From Gracilariopsis chorda (lineage: Eukaryota > Rhodophyta > Florideophyceae > Gracilariales > Gracilariaceae), in NCBI GenBank assembly GCA_003194525.1, contig NBIV01000049.1, forward strand, positions 186,001-250,000: a DNA stretch of 64,000 nt. Direction: 5' to 3'. Numbering within the stretch: the stretch's first letter is position 1; each line of letters begins with the position of its first letter. Made by a program: the position numbers and the translations under genes. The notes beneath the pieces were generated by a model that had not been told where the DNA came from, did not search any database, and saw nothing but the letters and a program-made list of their open reading frames with translations. Below, one piece after another: positions 20,079 to 32,564 of the stretch.

Positions 20079-22600
20079 AGGGCATTCCATTTCCTCAAAA
20101 TAGTATGTCAATAGCGAAATGCCTGATACCGCGATCATATCTGAACGTCAGCAGTTGCTTGCACAAGAAGAACAGAAAACCATAAAGCTGATGTTAGTTA
20201 GGTTTAGTAAACTCTGATTGGCACGCCCAGTTTTCCAACGGTGTACAGGAGACGCTCAACAGCTGTATCAGAACAAGGCACTACTACGATACTTCATTTA
20301 TGCGGTGCCAATCTGTTGTAAGATTATTATAATGTGGTTTGAGGTTCCCGCCAGCATTTGTGAACAACACTAAACCAAAAGAAGAAACTAGTATTTCTTG
20401 GGAGTCTTCCGGTTATACTGCAGTCAAAATATTTTCTTCTGCATGTCTTGAAATCCGACAAACGCTTAATAAACTCCCTGGATTTCTTAAAAGCGCTACT
20501 AATATGATCGAAGTGTGACGAGAGTGTGGCCGTAGAAGTCCTCACTTCGGGAAAATATGTATCTATTTAAGAGAAGTAAATTATTTTGCGCTTTGTGAAA
20601 TTTGTTTAGCCATATATCGACTATTTATCGGCCAAATCTTTTAAAATCAAGTTTGCTTGTCTCCATGGACACATGTTGTCCAAATTTTCGTACTTATATG
20701 GCCATGAAATGTTACTACTGATAAATGGGAAATGTCGTGTACACTAAAGGAAACAATTTATCATCAAAGGCAATTGAGAGAATAGTAATGTTATCTGTGC
20801 CTATCCTACGGGCTGGCTGAATTCATATGAGGCCAAAACAAAGTTCAAAAATTTAATAGAACTACTATCTGATAGGGGTTGCTTTCAAAACAGCTCTATT
20901 CTATCTACAAGAAATTTTTAATGTTACCCAGAAACAATTGTAGGTGCTTCGCAGTATAAGCAATGTGACTGCTACAAGCTTTGCGAACTTACTGAAGTAG
21001 ATCAGCGATGTGCCACGAGTATTGCATGAATTTGGTTTGCTGGATTTATTTGAAGGAGGATAAAAAGTGCTGTACAAATAATGGTAGATTTGTTGCAGCG
21101 GTAATGAAACAGGTCCGAGAAAACGTGACTCAGTATAAAGTAAGCAAAAATGACCTGAGACATATTATCGAAGGTCAATATCAATTCATTCGATTTTAAG
21201 GTAACCCGTTGTTCACGGGCGTCCACTCCAAAACTTACGACTGCAAGCATCCTTATTCTCAAAAGAGCTCTACTCGTTGATTCTTCAATTTAAGCAGACC
21301 ATTTAAATCTCTATTTGGGCTCAAAGCTATGGTTAATGCTAAATTACGGAATTTGTTAACGTCAACAACAAGAAAGCAGCTCCGTGTTAGACAAATTCTA
21401 TGAAATTTACTGTTTTTTCGTTTCTACTTTTCAGAAACTCTGAAAAGTGATATTTGTCATTATGGTACAAAATCTTTTAAATTACCGTGTTGGAAAGTTT
21501 TAAAGCTTTTAGTGGATTCTTAAGCTGTATATTACACATCAATCTGCTCAAATGTCGCTAACGTTATGCTTTCGAGCTTTCATTGTTGTGATAGTGTCCA
21601 GAAAAACCCATTGTCAAATGTAAATGGATTCGGAATGTTTAAAGCCATCCCAGGTATAGAGATTAGGTACAGTTTTGCATGTACTCATTCGTGGAGAACG
21701 GGAAGAGCCAAACCTACGGTTAAAGCAGTTTTTGGTTTTAAAACCCCAATTTACCATAACTTGTCTCTTTATTTGCATTGTGTTCACTCAATTGTCAATA
21801 CTATTTTCTTAGCAATGGAACATTGTGAACTACGGTTTTTTAGAATTATCTCGTTCACGATTGTCTTAGACCCTTTCTACATATGGGCATGGACAAAACC
21901 TTATCTTTTCCTTTGTCCACGACTTTGCGGTCGCTTATTCAACGACCGCACCGAAGACATACTTCAAAATCTTTCTATCAGATTCGTTTTTAAATTTTCA
22001 CTTAGTAAACATGAATTATTTTCAATTCTCTTCCCGGCGCAGTGCCCAAAACCCATATCTATGTCTATGTGTAGAAAGGGCTTTAGTTGCAGTAGCATAA
22101 GACCAAACATATATCGTATTTGTAAACCTGTGCCTTATCTTAAGTGTAGTAGAACTATGTGCAAGGAGACTTTTATTCATTAAACTTGCCAAAAGTACTA
22201 CCTTTTACTTTTATATATATATTTTTGAGATTGATTGTGGATGAAGTGTCATGATGGTTATAATATGATTTTTAGACAGGAAACGACATGGAAGAAAGAC
22301 AGAGCAAGTATGCAACAAATCTTGATTTCCGGTGACCTCCAAGAATGGTTTAAACCTAGATAATGCTTGTTCTTTTTAACAATGGACGTCTTTGCATAGT
22401 TTACGAAGAGGAAACGATTTATTTTGTCTGCTTCATCTAATGCAAGCTTCACATGTTTTGATTCTATTTGTTATGTCCAAAATTCTCTTCGTAAGCGGGA
22501 GCTTCCTATGGATTGGATATTCTTATAGTTCTGTCAATATTGTTGATTATTTTGCTGCTGATTTGGGGACGTAGCTTATGGTGGCGGATATAAGCACAAC
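20079..22600. other. AT-rich DNA without a recognised gene
   Basis: Low-GC sequence with scattered short frames. The longest is an ATG-started plus frame at 21566-22183 (205 codons), rich in Cys, Phe and Leu with no recognisable domain; in a 2.5-kb stretch of this kind it may be chance. A short TA run lies near 22213-22224. I see no element ends. Confidence 0.4.
21566..22183 (+). CDS. Unassigned ATG-started reading frame (205 codons), doubtful
   Basis: Open from ATG to TAA. The protein is hydrophobic and Cys-rich in the middle (segments around SIVNTIFLAMEHCEL and IISFTIVLDPFYIWAWTKPYLFLC could span a membrane) but no family is recognised, codon use shows no obvious bias, and the surroundings are AT-rich intergenic DNA. 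Alternative: spurious frame. Recorded because of its length. Confidence 0.15.
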   Translation: MLSSFHCCDSVQKNPLSNVNGFGMFKAIPGIEIRYSFACTHSWRTGRAKPTVKAVFGFKTPIYHNLSLYLHCVHSIVNTIFLAMEHCELRFFRIISFTIVLDPFYIWAWTKPYLFLCPRLCGRLFNDRTEDILQNLSIRFVFKFSLSKHELFSILFPAQCPKPISMSMCRKGFSCSSIRPNIYRICKPVPYLKCSRTMCKETFIH

Positions 22601-23311
22601 TTTCAGTGTAATGCAGGTCTTTCTAACTTCTTTCTCACAGCCTGTTTAAGCTTCTTCGCGAATTTGCTAGCAAAACTTTCAACGGAATGCTGAAACATGA
22701 AGAAATTGCCACTTTGGCCGTCTTCAGGCGGAGGCGTTACTGCAAGCATTATCATATCATAAATCCAATGGTAGCTCATCTCCACGGAGCTACTACGTGT
22801 CCAGTAACCTTGAAGAGTCCTCCTGGCATTAAGATGTCTGAATATCCGTGGCAAGGATATCTGTCAGGCAGTTCCCCCCTTTCTTTTGGCCCTCAATGAC
22901 ATGACCGAGAGGGGCAGTCTATATGAGATTTAATCTCATTTCAGAGCCACCCCTTCTCGCTTGCTTCCACCACAAATGCACCTGCCACCACCCAGCGCCC
23001 CCGCGGAAGAGAGCAACGTTCGCTGTCACTCGAGTGCGGTCGCGCAAGGACTGGCTCGTCGTCCTCGCCCTCCACTCCCGATTCCGCTCACTCATGCAGC
23101 GAGCGATGTGACTACAAGCGACCGACTGCCTCCCTATGCAGCAGCCCATGATCCAAACAGCGGTTACTACCCTTCAGCGCCGCGATTGCCTCCCGCAGCA
23201 CCTCGTCACGCCAGCCAGTTCGTTGCAATCCACGCCGCCCCCAAACCGTACCCCAATCAGCCCTTCACCGGCACAGAGAATAATATTTTAGCACGACGCA
23301 AGGAATGAAAT
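22601..23311. other. Mixed-composition stretch without a supported gene
   Basis: Contains a short minus frame 22854-22603 (83 codons, starts MPRIFRHLNARRTL) and a proline/alanine-rich plus frame around 22961-23308 that lacks an ATG start. Neither shows a known motif. The GC content rises from about 22,960 on. Confidence 0.3.
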
Positions 23312-23848
23312 TTACTTGTCTAGACAGGTACCGACTAAAGATACAAACAGATACAGTGGAGCAACGTTATTCAAACCGCAACAGTTTACCGCAAGTATCA
23401 GGCCATTCAATAGTCCGCACACATATAAAGTAGGGGACTGGGCGATAATGTCGTTGACGTCGGTATACTGGATTTCCATCGTGCTCTCATTTTCAGATAT
23501 GCGGCGCAGTATTTCCTCCAACTCCACTAGTAAATCGTTGCACCAACCAAACCCTCTGATGGTGGAAGGGATTCCATCGCTAACATCTTGGGCAGTAGTT
23601 GCTGGCATGACGGGATGCGTGTCTTCGGACTCTTCAACCTCCATATCAATGAACGGGTAGTATGGATCAGAATGATATGACGAACTAGAATCGTCTGTTA
23701 TCTCGAGAATTATAGAGGTTGCAATTGGCTGCGCCATCATGTTGTTGTCGGACCAAGAGTAGTGAAGCTGAATAGTGACAACGAGGGGTATTCTATAGAC
23801 ATGGGGTACCCTAAGTAGGACAGTGCCTTTGCCAAGCTGGGTTTTCAT
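23312..23848 (-). CDS. Hypothetical protein, 178 codons, acidic middle
   Basis: ATG-started minus frame. The middle has a Ser/Asp/Tyr stretch DDSSSSYHSDPYYPFIDMEV followed by acidic residues; a later segment VELEEILRRISENES could form a helix; the C-terminal third is hydrophobic (LLNGLILAVNCCGL and LYLFVSLVGTC). I recognise no family. It stands alone between intergenic stretches. Could be a real small gene, an exon, or chance. Confidence 0.25.
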   Translation of the reverse strand: MKTQLGKGTVLLRVPHVYRIPLVVTIQLHYSWSDNNMMAQPIATSIILEITDDSSSSYHSDPYYPFIDMEVEESEDTHPVMPATTAQDVSDGIPSTIRGFGWCNDLLVELEEILRRISENESTMEIQYTDVNDIIAQSPTLYVCGLLNGLILAVNCCGLNNVAPLYLFVSLVGTCLDK

Positions 23849-24704
23849 GGCAGGAAAATGTCCCCTGACAGGTTGTTATGATTTATTACCTAGATTCCGT
23901 ATGCATAGCTAGAGGGTATTCATATAGAAAAAAAGGTCTATAAAAGTCCGAACTCAGTGCCCTCCAAGCCAACTTGGGCCAGACCATTTATCCGTCCTTT
24001 GGAGACCCCCACCTTCTCTTAGAGCTATCTGCTCCTCCCTGCCTCCAACACTACTCTACCCCCCTTTCCTTCCATAACCGTGAAGCTTGTTCTCTTGTAC
24101 ATTGTGAGTGACTCGGCGGCGTTGGTCTGTTACGAGATCAGCCGGCGTATTCGTTTGCTACAAGCCACGCATTAGACCTAAATTTTCGGTGGTGCATGTT
24201 CAGTGAGGACGTTTGCATCCATATTGCGGCTAGACCTTAGGTTTTGGTCGCGCATCTGTTGTTATCATTGTTCTGCTCTACTACTGACGGTGGTCTGTTG
24301 TCCTGTATACGCTTTTATCATCATCTATGTCCGCCTTGCCTTAATCGAGGTGGTTCATTTCGTGTACCTACCGCCGCAGTAGTCACGTTGCTATTAATCC
24401 TGTTCGGTCTACTATCTGTTGGCATTGCACGCCAGTGCTGGTATTCTCTAGCTACGAATATATTTTCGAGCTACTCTCCGGCAAAGAAGGGCACAAATAG
24501 GGCTCTTGACGTCCGGTGTCATGAAATCGTCCAACATGACACTCACAATACTCATCAATCAGATAACGTCAACGTGATTCCGGAACCAAAAAAGGTCCGC
24601 CAAAGAGCCCCTTTTTAATGGCCTGGTGCCTCTATAGCACAGGACAGGACCTCTTCTAGAAACCCTCCTCCCTGGGGATTCTGCCATTTTGGCAACAAGT
24701 TCGA

Positions 24705-25199
24705 ATGTCACTTGCAATTCCGAATGCTATCCGTCTTCGCACCGCTCTTTCTGCAGGTGGTTTTCCGGGTCTCTTTGTCATTGTGCCGACTGCAAATACT
24801 CGTGTTTCCCTACTTGCCGCTGAGGAAGAATCCCTTACTTACACGACCACTGCGTACAATGCGTTTCGCAGCCATGTTCGTGTTTCACTGCCTGACATCT
24901 CCGTTTCAAGGCCTGCTGATCTCGTTGTTAATTGTGCTTCTTCTTTCTTATCGAGAGCAGAAGAAGGAGTGAGGGTCTGCAATGGAGCCGGAGCCGTGAG
25001 AGGTGAAGTTGTTCATGACAGAGATGTAATTATACACACTCTAGAAACGAAAATTTACGCTTACTTGTCTGGGCCCCAGAGTCTGGCCCAGTCTCTAGGG
25101 AAAGAATTCAAAGCCATTCGAAACACCGATCACAAAGTGGCCAACAAATGGTCGCCATGCATTACTTTTTACACTTCTCTAACATTCATTGCTCGTTAA
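24705..25199 (+). CDS. Hypothetical protein, 164 codons
   Basis: ATG-started plus frame, beginning MSLAIPNAIRLRTALSAGGF, of mixed composition with no recognised motif. A second open frame overlaps it at 24712-24972 (MQFRMLSVFAPLF, strongly hydrophobic), so the strand composition alone may keep both open. No neighbours hint at a role. Confidence 0.2.
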   Translation: MSLAIPNAIRLRTALSAGGFPGLFVIVPTANTRVSLLAAEEESLTYTTTAYNAFRSHVRVSLPDISVSRPADLVVNCASSFLSRAEEGVRVCNGAGAVRGEVVHDRDVIIHTLETKIYAYLSGPQSLAQSLGKEFKAIRNTDHKVANKWSPCITFYTSLTFIAR

Positions 25200-25404
25200 G
25201 CTTAAGCAAGGAAACTGGCGACGGCTTGTCGCCGCCTCCCACAACTCGCCTACCCGAAAAGCTCTCCTGCCCGTTTTTGATGGCCGTCATCCCAGCCTGG
25301 ACTTCCAGGCCAAAACAGTAGCAGCATGAAATGCTCCACTTGCGCGTTGAGGCTACGCATCTCAACATGATCATGTCTGGATACCATGACATCTGTTAAC
25401 TGCC

Positions 25405-26130
25405 CTCACCGCAACCTCTCTCGCCCCAATCGCCCTAGACACCACCGTCTTCCTCACCACAACCGAAGCAACAGCCGCCGCCCACCCTCTCCGCCACCGC
25501 CTTTGCCGCAAAAGCGCATCCCGCAAACGCTATCGTGGCAACCGCCGCCGCCTGCCCTCAGCGCATGCCCGTGCGCCACGAACGCCCACCTTACGAACTC
25601 CATCACTGCAACTGCCATCGTCTAAACCGCACCCCCCACCTCCCGCCGTCGCCGCAACCGCCTTCACCGCCACCATCTTTCTCAAACCAGCCCCTTTGCC
25701 ACGGTCCTTTCCCCGACCAAAGCAACAGTCGCTTCACCCCCTCACCGTAGCTACCGTCATCATAACATCCCACCTTGCAAACTCTACCGCAGCTACAGCC
25801 CTCGTCTAAACCGCACGCACCACCTCCCGCCGTCACCGCAACCGCCTTTGACGCCACCTTATTTCTCAGGCCAGCCCCGCTGCGACTTTTCTTTCCCCAA
25901 CCGAGGCAACCGCAGCCCTCACCGCAGCCGTGCTAGCAACAACTGCCCACCACGCACACTCCATAGCGACAAATGCCTTCCCGACAACCACACCCGTCGC
26001 CTCCCGCTGTCGCCACCACTGTCCTCGTCGCCCTCACATCCAGTGGATACGGCACATCAAAGTACTTCGAAACTATTTGCGCCCTAGCCCACACCAACGT
26101 CTTGTGACTGCCCGCGGCCCGGTTCCGCAC
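25405..26130 (+). repeat. Degenerate C-rich tandem repeat, about four units of about 180 bp
   Basis: Units begin near 25405, 25587, 25771 and 25948 (spacings 182, 184, 177). Units two and three share CACCTT at the start, CGTCTAAACCGCAC, and CACCTCCCGCCGTC-CCGCAACCGCC blocks. The strand is dominated by C with few G, giving long frames rich in Pro, His and Arg on the plus strand and Gly/Cys on the minus strand; these are composition artefacts in my view. A C-rich but less regular tract continues to about 26,860. Confidence 0.6.
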
Positions 26131-26861
26131 ACTTCAGAGCACGTCAAACACATTTTTGCTCTCACTGCACCCCTACCCACATTAAAGTCTTCGGATTGCT
26201 CGCCGCCCGGCTCCGCACTGTACTCGTGGCTTGCCCCAAGAAGAAATCGCACTTTTGCCGCGCTCGCTCTAGTTTCCCACTCGTCGCGCCCTTACCAGGC
26301 TCCGCTACACCTGTGTGCGCTTGCCGCGCCTTTGCCGCACTCACTCTCGCCGGCGCTGGCCTAGCTCTCTTCCCGCTGCCTCTTCCTACCACAATCTCGT
26401 TTCCTGGCCTCTGTCACCCTCCACCTACATTTCTGCGGTTGTACGCCGCACTGGACTTCTGCACTGGTCTCGCGCCTCGCCACAACCAGCGTTGTCTCCG
26501 ATTTTGCTCTATCAACACATACCAGTCACCTCGTTGGACTTCCACCTTCCCGACTTGCCTCACCGCTTCTTATTCCGCCCTTGGGCTTCGGGATTTCAAA
26601 ACAGAGTGGTACGGCAGTGTCTGTGCGTTGGACGACTGCTCGTTGGACTCGATGTCGTGTAACGTTCCAGCCGCAACTGGGCTAAGTGAAGAGGTTCGGG
26701 AATCGTCACGCGAAAGCCCGCCAGCTCCCACTGTCTTGCAGGATATGGACCAAATTTCTCCCCCAGTTCCGACCTTTGGTGCACTCCCTTGCCTGCTCTC
26801 CACGGCCTCTTTTCAGACTGAGTAGCCTCGCAATCAGATTGGTCACGCTTCGGATGGAACT
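26131..26861 (+). other. C-rich tract, no supported gene
   Basis: Continuation of the pyrimidine-rich plus strand after the tandem repeat. Frames open over 200 codons occur (for example 26196-26825) but three frames are open at once over much of it, pointing to base composition rather than coding. Confidence 0.35.
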
Positions 26862-28560
26862 TTGGCACAGCTGAGTTCGAGGAGTCGCCGAAGTTCTAGG
26901 GGATTAACTAGGAGACGTAAAAGACATATCGTCAAGCAGAGGTGCTTCGAAGAGATTGTGGAAGAAGGTGCCGTGGTCTGCTCCACTTGCAAGGGGTGTG
27001 ACAAGGAAATCAGGGACAAGCAACGGAGGTATCTAAAGCTTGGTGAACACGTTCTAGAGTGTCTCTTTTATGATCAAGACGTAAGGTATCGCATCCTGTC
27101 GGAATCCAGTGCACTGCAAAAGGAGAAGGGGCTATACAACTTGGTGAATGCGAACCAGAGGCACAAAAGACCTGGGTACTTCTCGATGGAATCTCCTTCC
27201 AGAAAGCACCATCGCATGGCAGGGAGCCTTGAGCGAGAAAAAAACCTCTTACTGCGGCGCTGCTAGAGACCTTTTTGGAGCAGGCATGGTCCTTAACGAC
27301 GCTGATCTCTACGCAATCCTGACCAAACGCCTTCATGAGGTTTCTGAAACTGGCGGTGCCTTGGTATGTCAGAGACTACTTCCCCACCCGATATTTACTG
27401 ACGAAACGAAAGCTGGACGAAGTATATGAATCGGTATTAGATCGATTCCGTCAGAGGTTGTCTAGTCCTCTATCAGCTGGCTTCGGCACGATCATTGTCG
27501 ATGGTTAGGGGGATGCGGTGTCGGCTCCAGTTGTAAAAGTACTATTGCTTACAGAGGGAACCGGGCTGAGCTCGAGAGGTCGAGAATTCTTTCTTGAGTC
27601 ATTGTACATGTCGCACGAGCGGGTGGGGGCTTCGGGGTATGTGCGAATCCTGGGGACGGTACTGCAGAAGTTGGGAGGGATGGACCGGATATGTGCCGTT
27701 ACTAGTGATAGTGCACAGTGTTGCGTGAAAGCTTGTGATTCTTGGATCCAGAAATACCCAAACCTTGTTGGTGTGCAAGATCAGGCACCTGTTGCAAACC
27801 TCTCGATGCACGATCTCAGGAGGCTGCTGTGGGTGAAGGAGATTTTGGAATTCGTTGCATGGATAACCTCCGAAACGCGAGTCAAAACCAAACCACGGTT
27901 GCGTATCAAGGATGCGATCGACAAATACAACCAAAACCTCTGCTCGGAAGAGCCAGCACAGCAATCGTCATCGATCGAGGAAGTGGCAATAGTTGAGGAT
28001 GAAGGTGATGCTATTGTTTGCGGACTGGACGGACTCGATTTCATCCCTCCACTCTCAGCGAGAGCGATCATGTTACGCAAGCCCGCAAAGACGCGATTGG
28101 CGTCCATTGAAAGCACTCTTCAAGCGTACGTAAGATGTTGCATCGTGGTTTTGAGCGTCGTCTAAGCTACAGACTTTTTCAACAGCTTATGATCTGCTGC
28201 TACTTTGAGAGAACGGGAGAAGCGAGCCAAGTTCATTTTAACCATCGATTCGACAGATATATTGAGCAAGTGAAAGATATTCACAGCGTTTTTTGGCTTC
28301 TGCGGTGCTACGTTCGAGAGTTTGACTCGGATGAGGCGAAGATATCCAACGTCGTCCCGAAGAACATTGCTGTTGGGCTGGAATTGAAAACGGTGCCTCT
28401 AACAGCGTTCTTCACGTCCCAACGAGAGGAAGAGGTAGTCTCAAAGTTCATGAGGAGACAAAATGGGCTTTTGGTTGCTTCTCTCAAAGTGCGTCGCACA
28501 TCGTCAAGCTTGACGTGTTACAGGACGCAAATGAAAAACCATACGGACTTTTCCCGTTAG
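26862..28560 (+). pseudogene. hAT-type transposase (DUF659-like), frameshifted
   Basis: Four plus-strand pieces in different frames fit a hAT transposase. 26862-27266 has a BED-like zinc-finger motif CSTCKGCDKEI...LGEHVLEC. 27148-27429 continues with DADLYAILTKRLHEVS. After IVDG (27,500) an in-frame TAG precedes 27518-28165, which has APVVKVLLLTEGTGL, FFLESLYMSHERVGAS and CAVTSDSAQCCVKACDSWIQKYP, the DUF659 block with the catalytic Asp context (TSDSA, usually TDNA). 28135-28560 continues the C-terminal half from AYVRCCI. At least three frameshifts and one stop. hAT enzymes move DNA elements with 8-bp duplications; none was recognised here. Confidence 0.7.
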
Positions 28561-30854
28561 TCGCTGCCGCACCAGCCCGTGCACTTTATCTCCACACTAT
28601 TTGTCCTTGCCACAAGAACTCGACTCAACACAAATGCCGTTGGGTAGGCGCTTAACAATTACAATGGTGTCTGTGAAACGGGGTTGTGTTTGAAGTTCCT
28701 ACTGTGTGAACGCTCTGCATACCACATACACACAGCATTCGACACTCACTTTGAAGTTGCGCCGTGATGATTTGAGATACTGCACGGCTTGCGTACGGGA
28801 ACCAAAGCAGGCGAAACGGACGCGGTAAGCGTTTTGCGTCACTCCTTATCTGCACTTCCACACAACGACTGCGAATGGAACTTCACCTTTCAGGCATGAT
28901 GGAGTAATATTCCATATGATATTCACAAGGATTGCCAGGGTGGAAAAATGGACAGGTGACAAATGCTGATAAGCCCTCTGAAAAAGCCACCAGACAACAG
29001 GGGTCAAATGTTTAGTCGCGGCGCCACAGTGTGTTCAGAAGGCGATGTTCCGCTACTTGCAAGCCTCAGGGCGTGGCTTTCATCACTTGAAACGATCAAA
29101 AACCAGTGAAGTGTCGACGATAACCTAAACGACACGAGCTTTCGTTCAGCTGTACACGTTTGTCAGAAGCTGTGATCTAAGAAGGACTACTTCGCATCAG
29201 ATTTTTCGAATCTTCCTAGGGGCTGAAGATTGTTTGATGCCAGCGGGAGTGTGGAAGGCACTTCTTGACAATGATGAAATCAAGAAGCAGAAAGCAGCGT
29301 ATGAAGTTTGCCATCGAATTGATCTGCATCTTAATCGCATTACGATACCTCAGGACTGCTCAGCAGCGGTCCATGCTGCCAGAAACATCCCCAAACCCAA
29401 CCAGTTTGCTTAATAGCAGTACTGTGCTTTCGATCCGCTGCCTCGAACACTCGCTTCATGTCTCCCATATTTAGCAGAGACGTATTCGCTTACACTTTCG
29501 CCAAAAGGCTGAAGTCAGGCCACCCCATGAGAACACAGTGCATCTGCGCCATGAATCCTCCCATCAACCAATCTGGCATACCATCGTCGAATCCTTCGCA
29601 GCTTATATATATCTCTTCCTTCCTCGTCACCGTTCCGAGTCGTCTCACCCGTATTGCATCAGCGCAGAAATATCAATCGTGACACACCATAACTCATTGC
29701 TCGACAGTATCATTAATATTTCAAATTCGCAAAAGGAGCTCCAGCAATACCTGATTCTCTCCCTTTTGGTGTCCTTGTATTGCCCCGGTGCATCTGTATT
29801 CCCACTAGATGCACAATTCTCTGTACCTGCATCAATATGTTCCATTCCTCAGAGCTCCGCCCCAAAATATCAAACTTCCGACGGAAAACATTCAAGACTC
29901 TCCAGGACGTCTCTTCTATGTCCACGTCACCGCTTACACATCCCGGAAACCCTGGGCTAATCGCCCGCAATGCTCTCTATTGAGGAGCATGCTACTCTCA
30001 CTCCCATCCCTTCTTAGTACACCTCAACGCTCCAGGTACCCGTGCCATACAGACAAAGATAACAGCATATCCAAGGGGGCCACTAGCAGACCGACAGCAA
30101 CAGCGATTGCTGGTCAGATGCCATGGCGCGTGTCTTCTTTGCGAGTCACTGCCGTACCGATATTACTTGCGATCGTACATTATGGCTGTTTGCAAGGTAG
30201 TATCAATCTTACCGTAGCGGTCGAAGCGCATAGTGAGAAGTCTTGAGGCGAGCATCGTGTGTGTGGGTACGACTGTATTTCTCAGATGAGGCGATATATG
30301 AAGGGCGAGTAAATCAGCCAGGCAGGCGATATTGGACTTCTAAAAGTCGTTGGGGAGTGGTTTGTGAGTATTAAGGATGCAGATGCAGTCTGGCGAGCCA
30401 AGAATGGGAGAAACTGGGGATTGAGATAGCGAAGGAATAGGACAACTTTTTTGGTGCACAATGTGAACCTCCTTTACGGACTTGGAAGGTCCGGGTCGGG
30501 ACCGTCTGACCCGCACACCAGGCCTTGCACTGCATTGCAGTCCAGTTGGCCTTCATGCCTCAAAGGAGCCCCAATGCAGTCTGTGTGCGGGCTCCGGCGC
30601 TCACAGGCAGTAGTAATGAGCCTGATTCAATGCTCCTGGGGTATTGCCTGATGAGAGCGGTTGAGCCTCGAAGGTACAGGTGAACACTGAAACTGGTGTG
30701 GGCCACACTATTTAAGAAGACATGATATTGGAACGCCACACAACATATAGTGTGACCCACAATAAATTGAAAACCACACTAATTGGTGTTTAACTTTATT
30801 ACTGTGGACCACACTATTTCCTGATCACAAATATAGAGTGACCAAAACCAACAC
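28561..30854. other. Intergenic stretch with a possible hAT-associated fragment
   Basis: Mostly without features. A plus-strand piece around 29,190-29,420 reads SHQIFRIFLGAEDCLMPAGVWKA-type sequence followed by DNDEIKKQKAAYEVCHRIDL; it looks like a decayed conserved protein and might be the distal end of the hAT gene, but I cannot confirm this. From 30,690 to 30,840 the motif CCACACTA or its inverse recurs four to five times in AT-rich DNA, possibly a transposon terminus. Confidence 0.35.
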
Positions 30855-32070
30855 CTACGATCCAACCCCGACAGCCTCCCCTTCGCAGTTCTCACGATAC
30901 TTGGTAATAATGGACTGCAGTTCTGGGAACAACTGGCGCTCTTCCCACTGCCCGTTAAGATTCAAGCCCATCCCACACCGTATCATTGCTTTACGAGCGT
31001 ACGTTATTCCGTTCTCATCGCGTAACCCACTCACAACACGTACTGACTTTCCAGCGAGCTTCAGAAAACGTCTTTTCCCAGGATTGCTCAACTTGCCTGA
31101 AGCCTTCGCACCACTCACCCACATGTTATTTTCCATCAGCGCCATCTTGAAATCGTCCCATTCCTTGCGCCAATGCGTTTTGAATTTCTGTATTACGAAA
31201 ATATCTGCCGGCTGCACAACATGAGTAGCGTTGCAAGGAAACTATCATATCTCCGTGTTACTCTCTTCCAATGCCTGCTTCACTTGTTCTGTGATATCAT
31301 GAGTATTGAAATTGTCTAAATAGATGATCCGCTTGCGACCATTTGGTAACGGCCTAAAAATACGTTTCTCCTTCACCCATTCTAGGAAGACGCGCTTGTC
31401 CATCCAGCCCTTTGGACCTGTTCTGTAAGTGACACCTGGAATGTCATCCAGAAGGCCACGGATGGGATAATGTTTGTCGACATTTTTGAATATCATCATC
31501 GGAATCTCTAGCTTCGCATCAGGCCCTCCAGAAAGAAAAACCATCATTGCCATCCCATCATCACCGGACAAGACGTCTGCATAACATCCATGACGGTCTT
31601 CAACCAACGCCAGAGATTTATAGTTATCCATATTTATGCCCATATTTATGCATAAATGCGTTTCATCTGCGTTGAAAACGTCTTCTTCTTTCGGAGTCTT
31701 AGAGCGGAATTCGCGAGCCAGCTGAAAAAGGTAAAAGGCAACTTCTCTCTCAATTTGTTCCTGTTTCGCTGGTGATACCATAAGCTTACCGCACTGCGAG
31801 CGGTTTACAATATGGTTGCGTTTCATAAACGATTGTACCCATCGAGGAGTGATTCGGTCTACAATTGACGTTTCTGTACGTTCATCCAACATATTCTTGT
31901 CATATTTCCATTCTATTTTTTTGCTATCAGACTGTGCACCACCTTTCGTAGCAGGCGAGCATTGAATGTAACTCCTCCTTTTCTCATTCTATTGAACTCT
32001 TCAAGTAGATCGGAGTGCAAGGCAGCTACCCATTTGGCTAATACGCGTCCACTGTAGTACAGTGGATCCT
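30855..32070 (-). pseudogene. pogo/Tigger-type DDE transposase, nonsense- and frameshift-broken
   Basis: Minus-strand DDE superfamily transposase of the pogo/Tigger kind. From high to low coordinates: VLAKWVAALHSDLLEEFNRM (about 32,050), an A-homopolymer at about 31,920 where the frame shifts, then 31892-31245 with ITPRWVQSFMKRNHIVNRSQ, VFNADETHLCINM (first Asp) and RIIYLDNFNTHD (second Asp). The same frame is stopped by adjacent TGA and TAG at 31247-31242 and continues after them with FPCNATHVVQPADIFVIQKFKTHW, the conserved block usually holding the last catalytic acid, to 30855. Family role: cut-and-paste at TA targets. Inactive by two stops and one frameshift. Confidence 0.8.
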
Positions 32071-32153
32071 AAGGTGATATTGTCCTTAAGGAATTGTATA
32101 ATTTAGATTTATTTTCGTTAATTGTTGCAGGTAATTACTATAGTAGTAAGACC

Positions 32154-32544
32154 TGTCGAGGCGGGCTCTCGGCACGGTACTTAATCTGCCGGTTGAGCTC
32201 CCGGCACGGTACTTAATCTGCCGGTCGAGCTCCACCTCTGGGGAAGTAAGAAAAGCACCCTTGAGTCTACCTCTACTCTTTCCGGTTGGAGACTCTTGCC
32301 CAACGCCTTCAGGTTTCTAAGCCGTCAATCTCCAGGTTGCCTCATAGCAGCGCCTGTAGGAGCATTGTCCGCCCAGTGAACCCCCTTCTCCGTTTGGTTT
32401 TTGCGGACCCCCTTTCAGGATTCCCCGGCTCGCGATCGTGATTACCGGAGACCACATCTAGGAACTCGCGCCTTTGGAGTCACCGAAAACTCCTAACGGA
32501 CGTTGTGTGCTATCAACTCGAAAGAAGAACTAACGATACCACAA
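32154..32544 (+). repeat. Element B 5' LTR (start approximate)
   Basis: End set by CCACA followed by AC and the primer-binding site. Start placed at TGTCGAGGCGGG; without a second LTR it is provisional. Near the start a 32-bp unit, GGCACGGTACTTAATCTGCC and flanks, is duplicated in tandem at 32171 and 32203. Confidence 0.55.
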
Positions 32545-32546
32545 CT

Positions 32547-32564
32547 GGTCTCCTGACTTAGAAG
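32547..32564 (+). other. Primer-binding site of element B
   Basis: TGGTCTCCTGACTTAGAA, two nucleotides after the LTR end CCACA. Differs from the C site by two T-for-C changes. Confidence 0.75.

Noticed and set aside
25386..26825. Pro-, His- and Arg-rich proteins of 80-210 codons
   Set aside because: Several frames are open at the same time because the strand is C-rich and stop codons are rare; tandem repeats explain the pattern.
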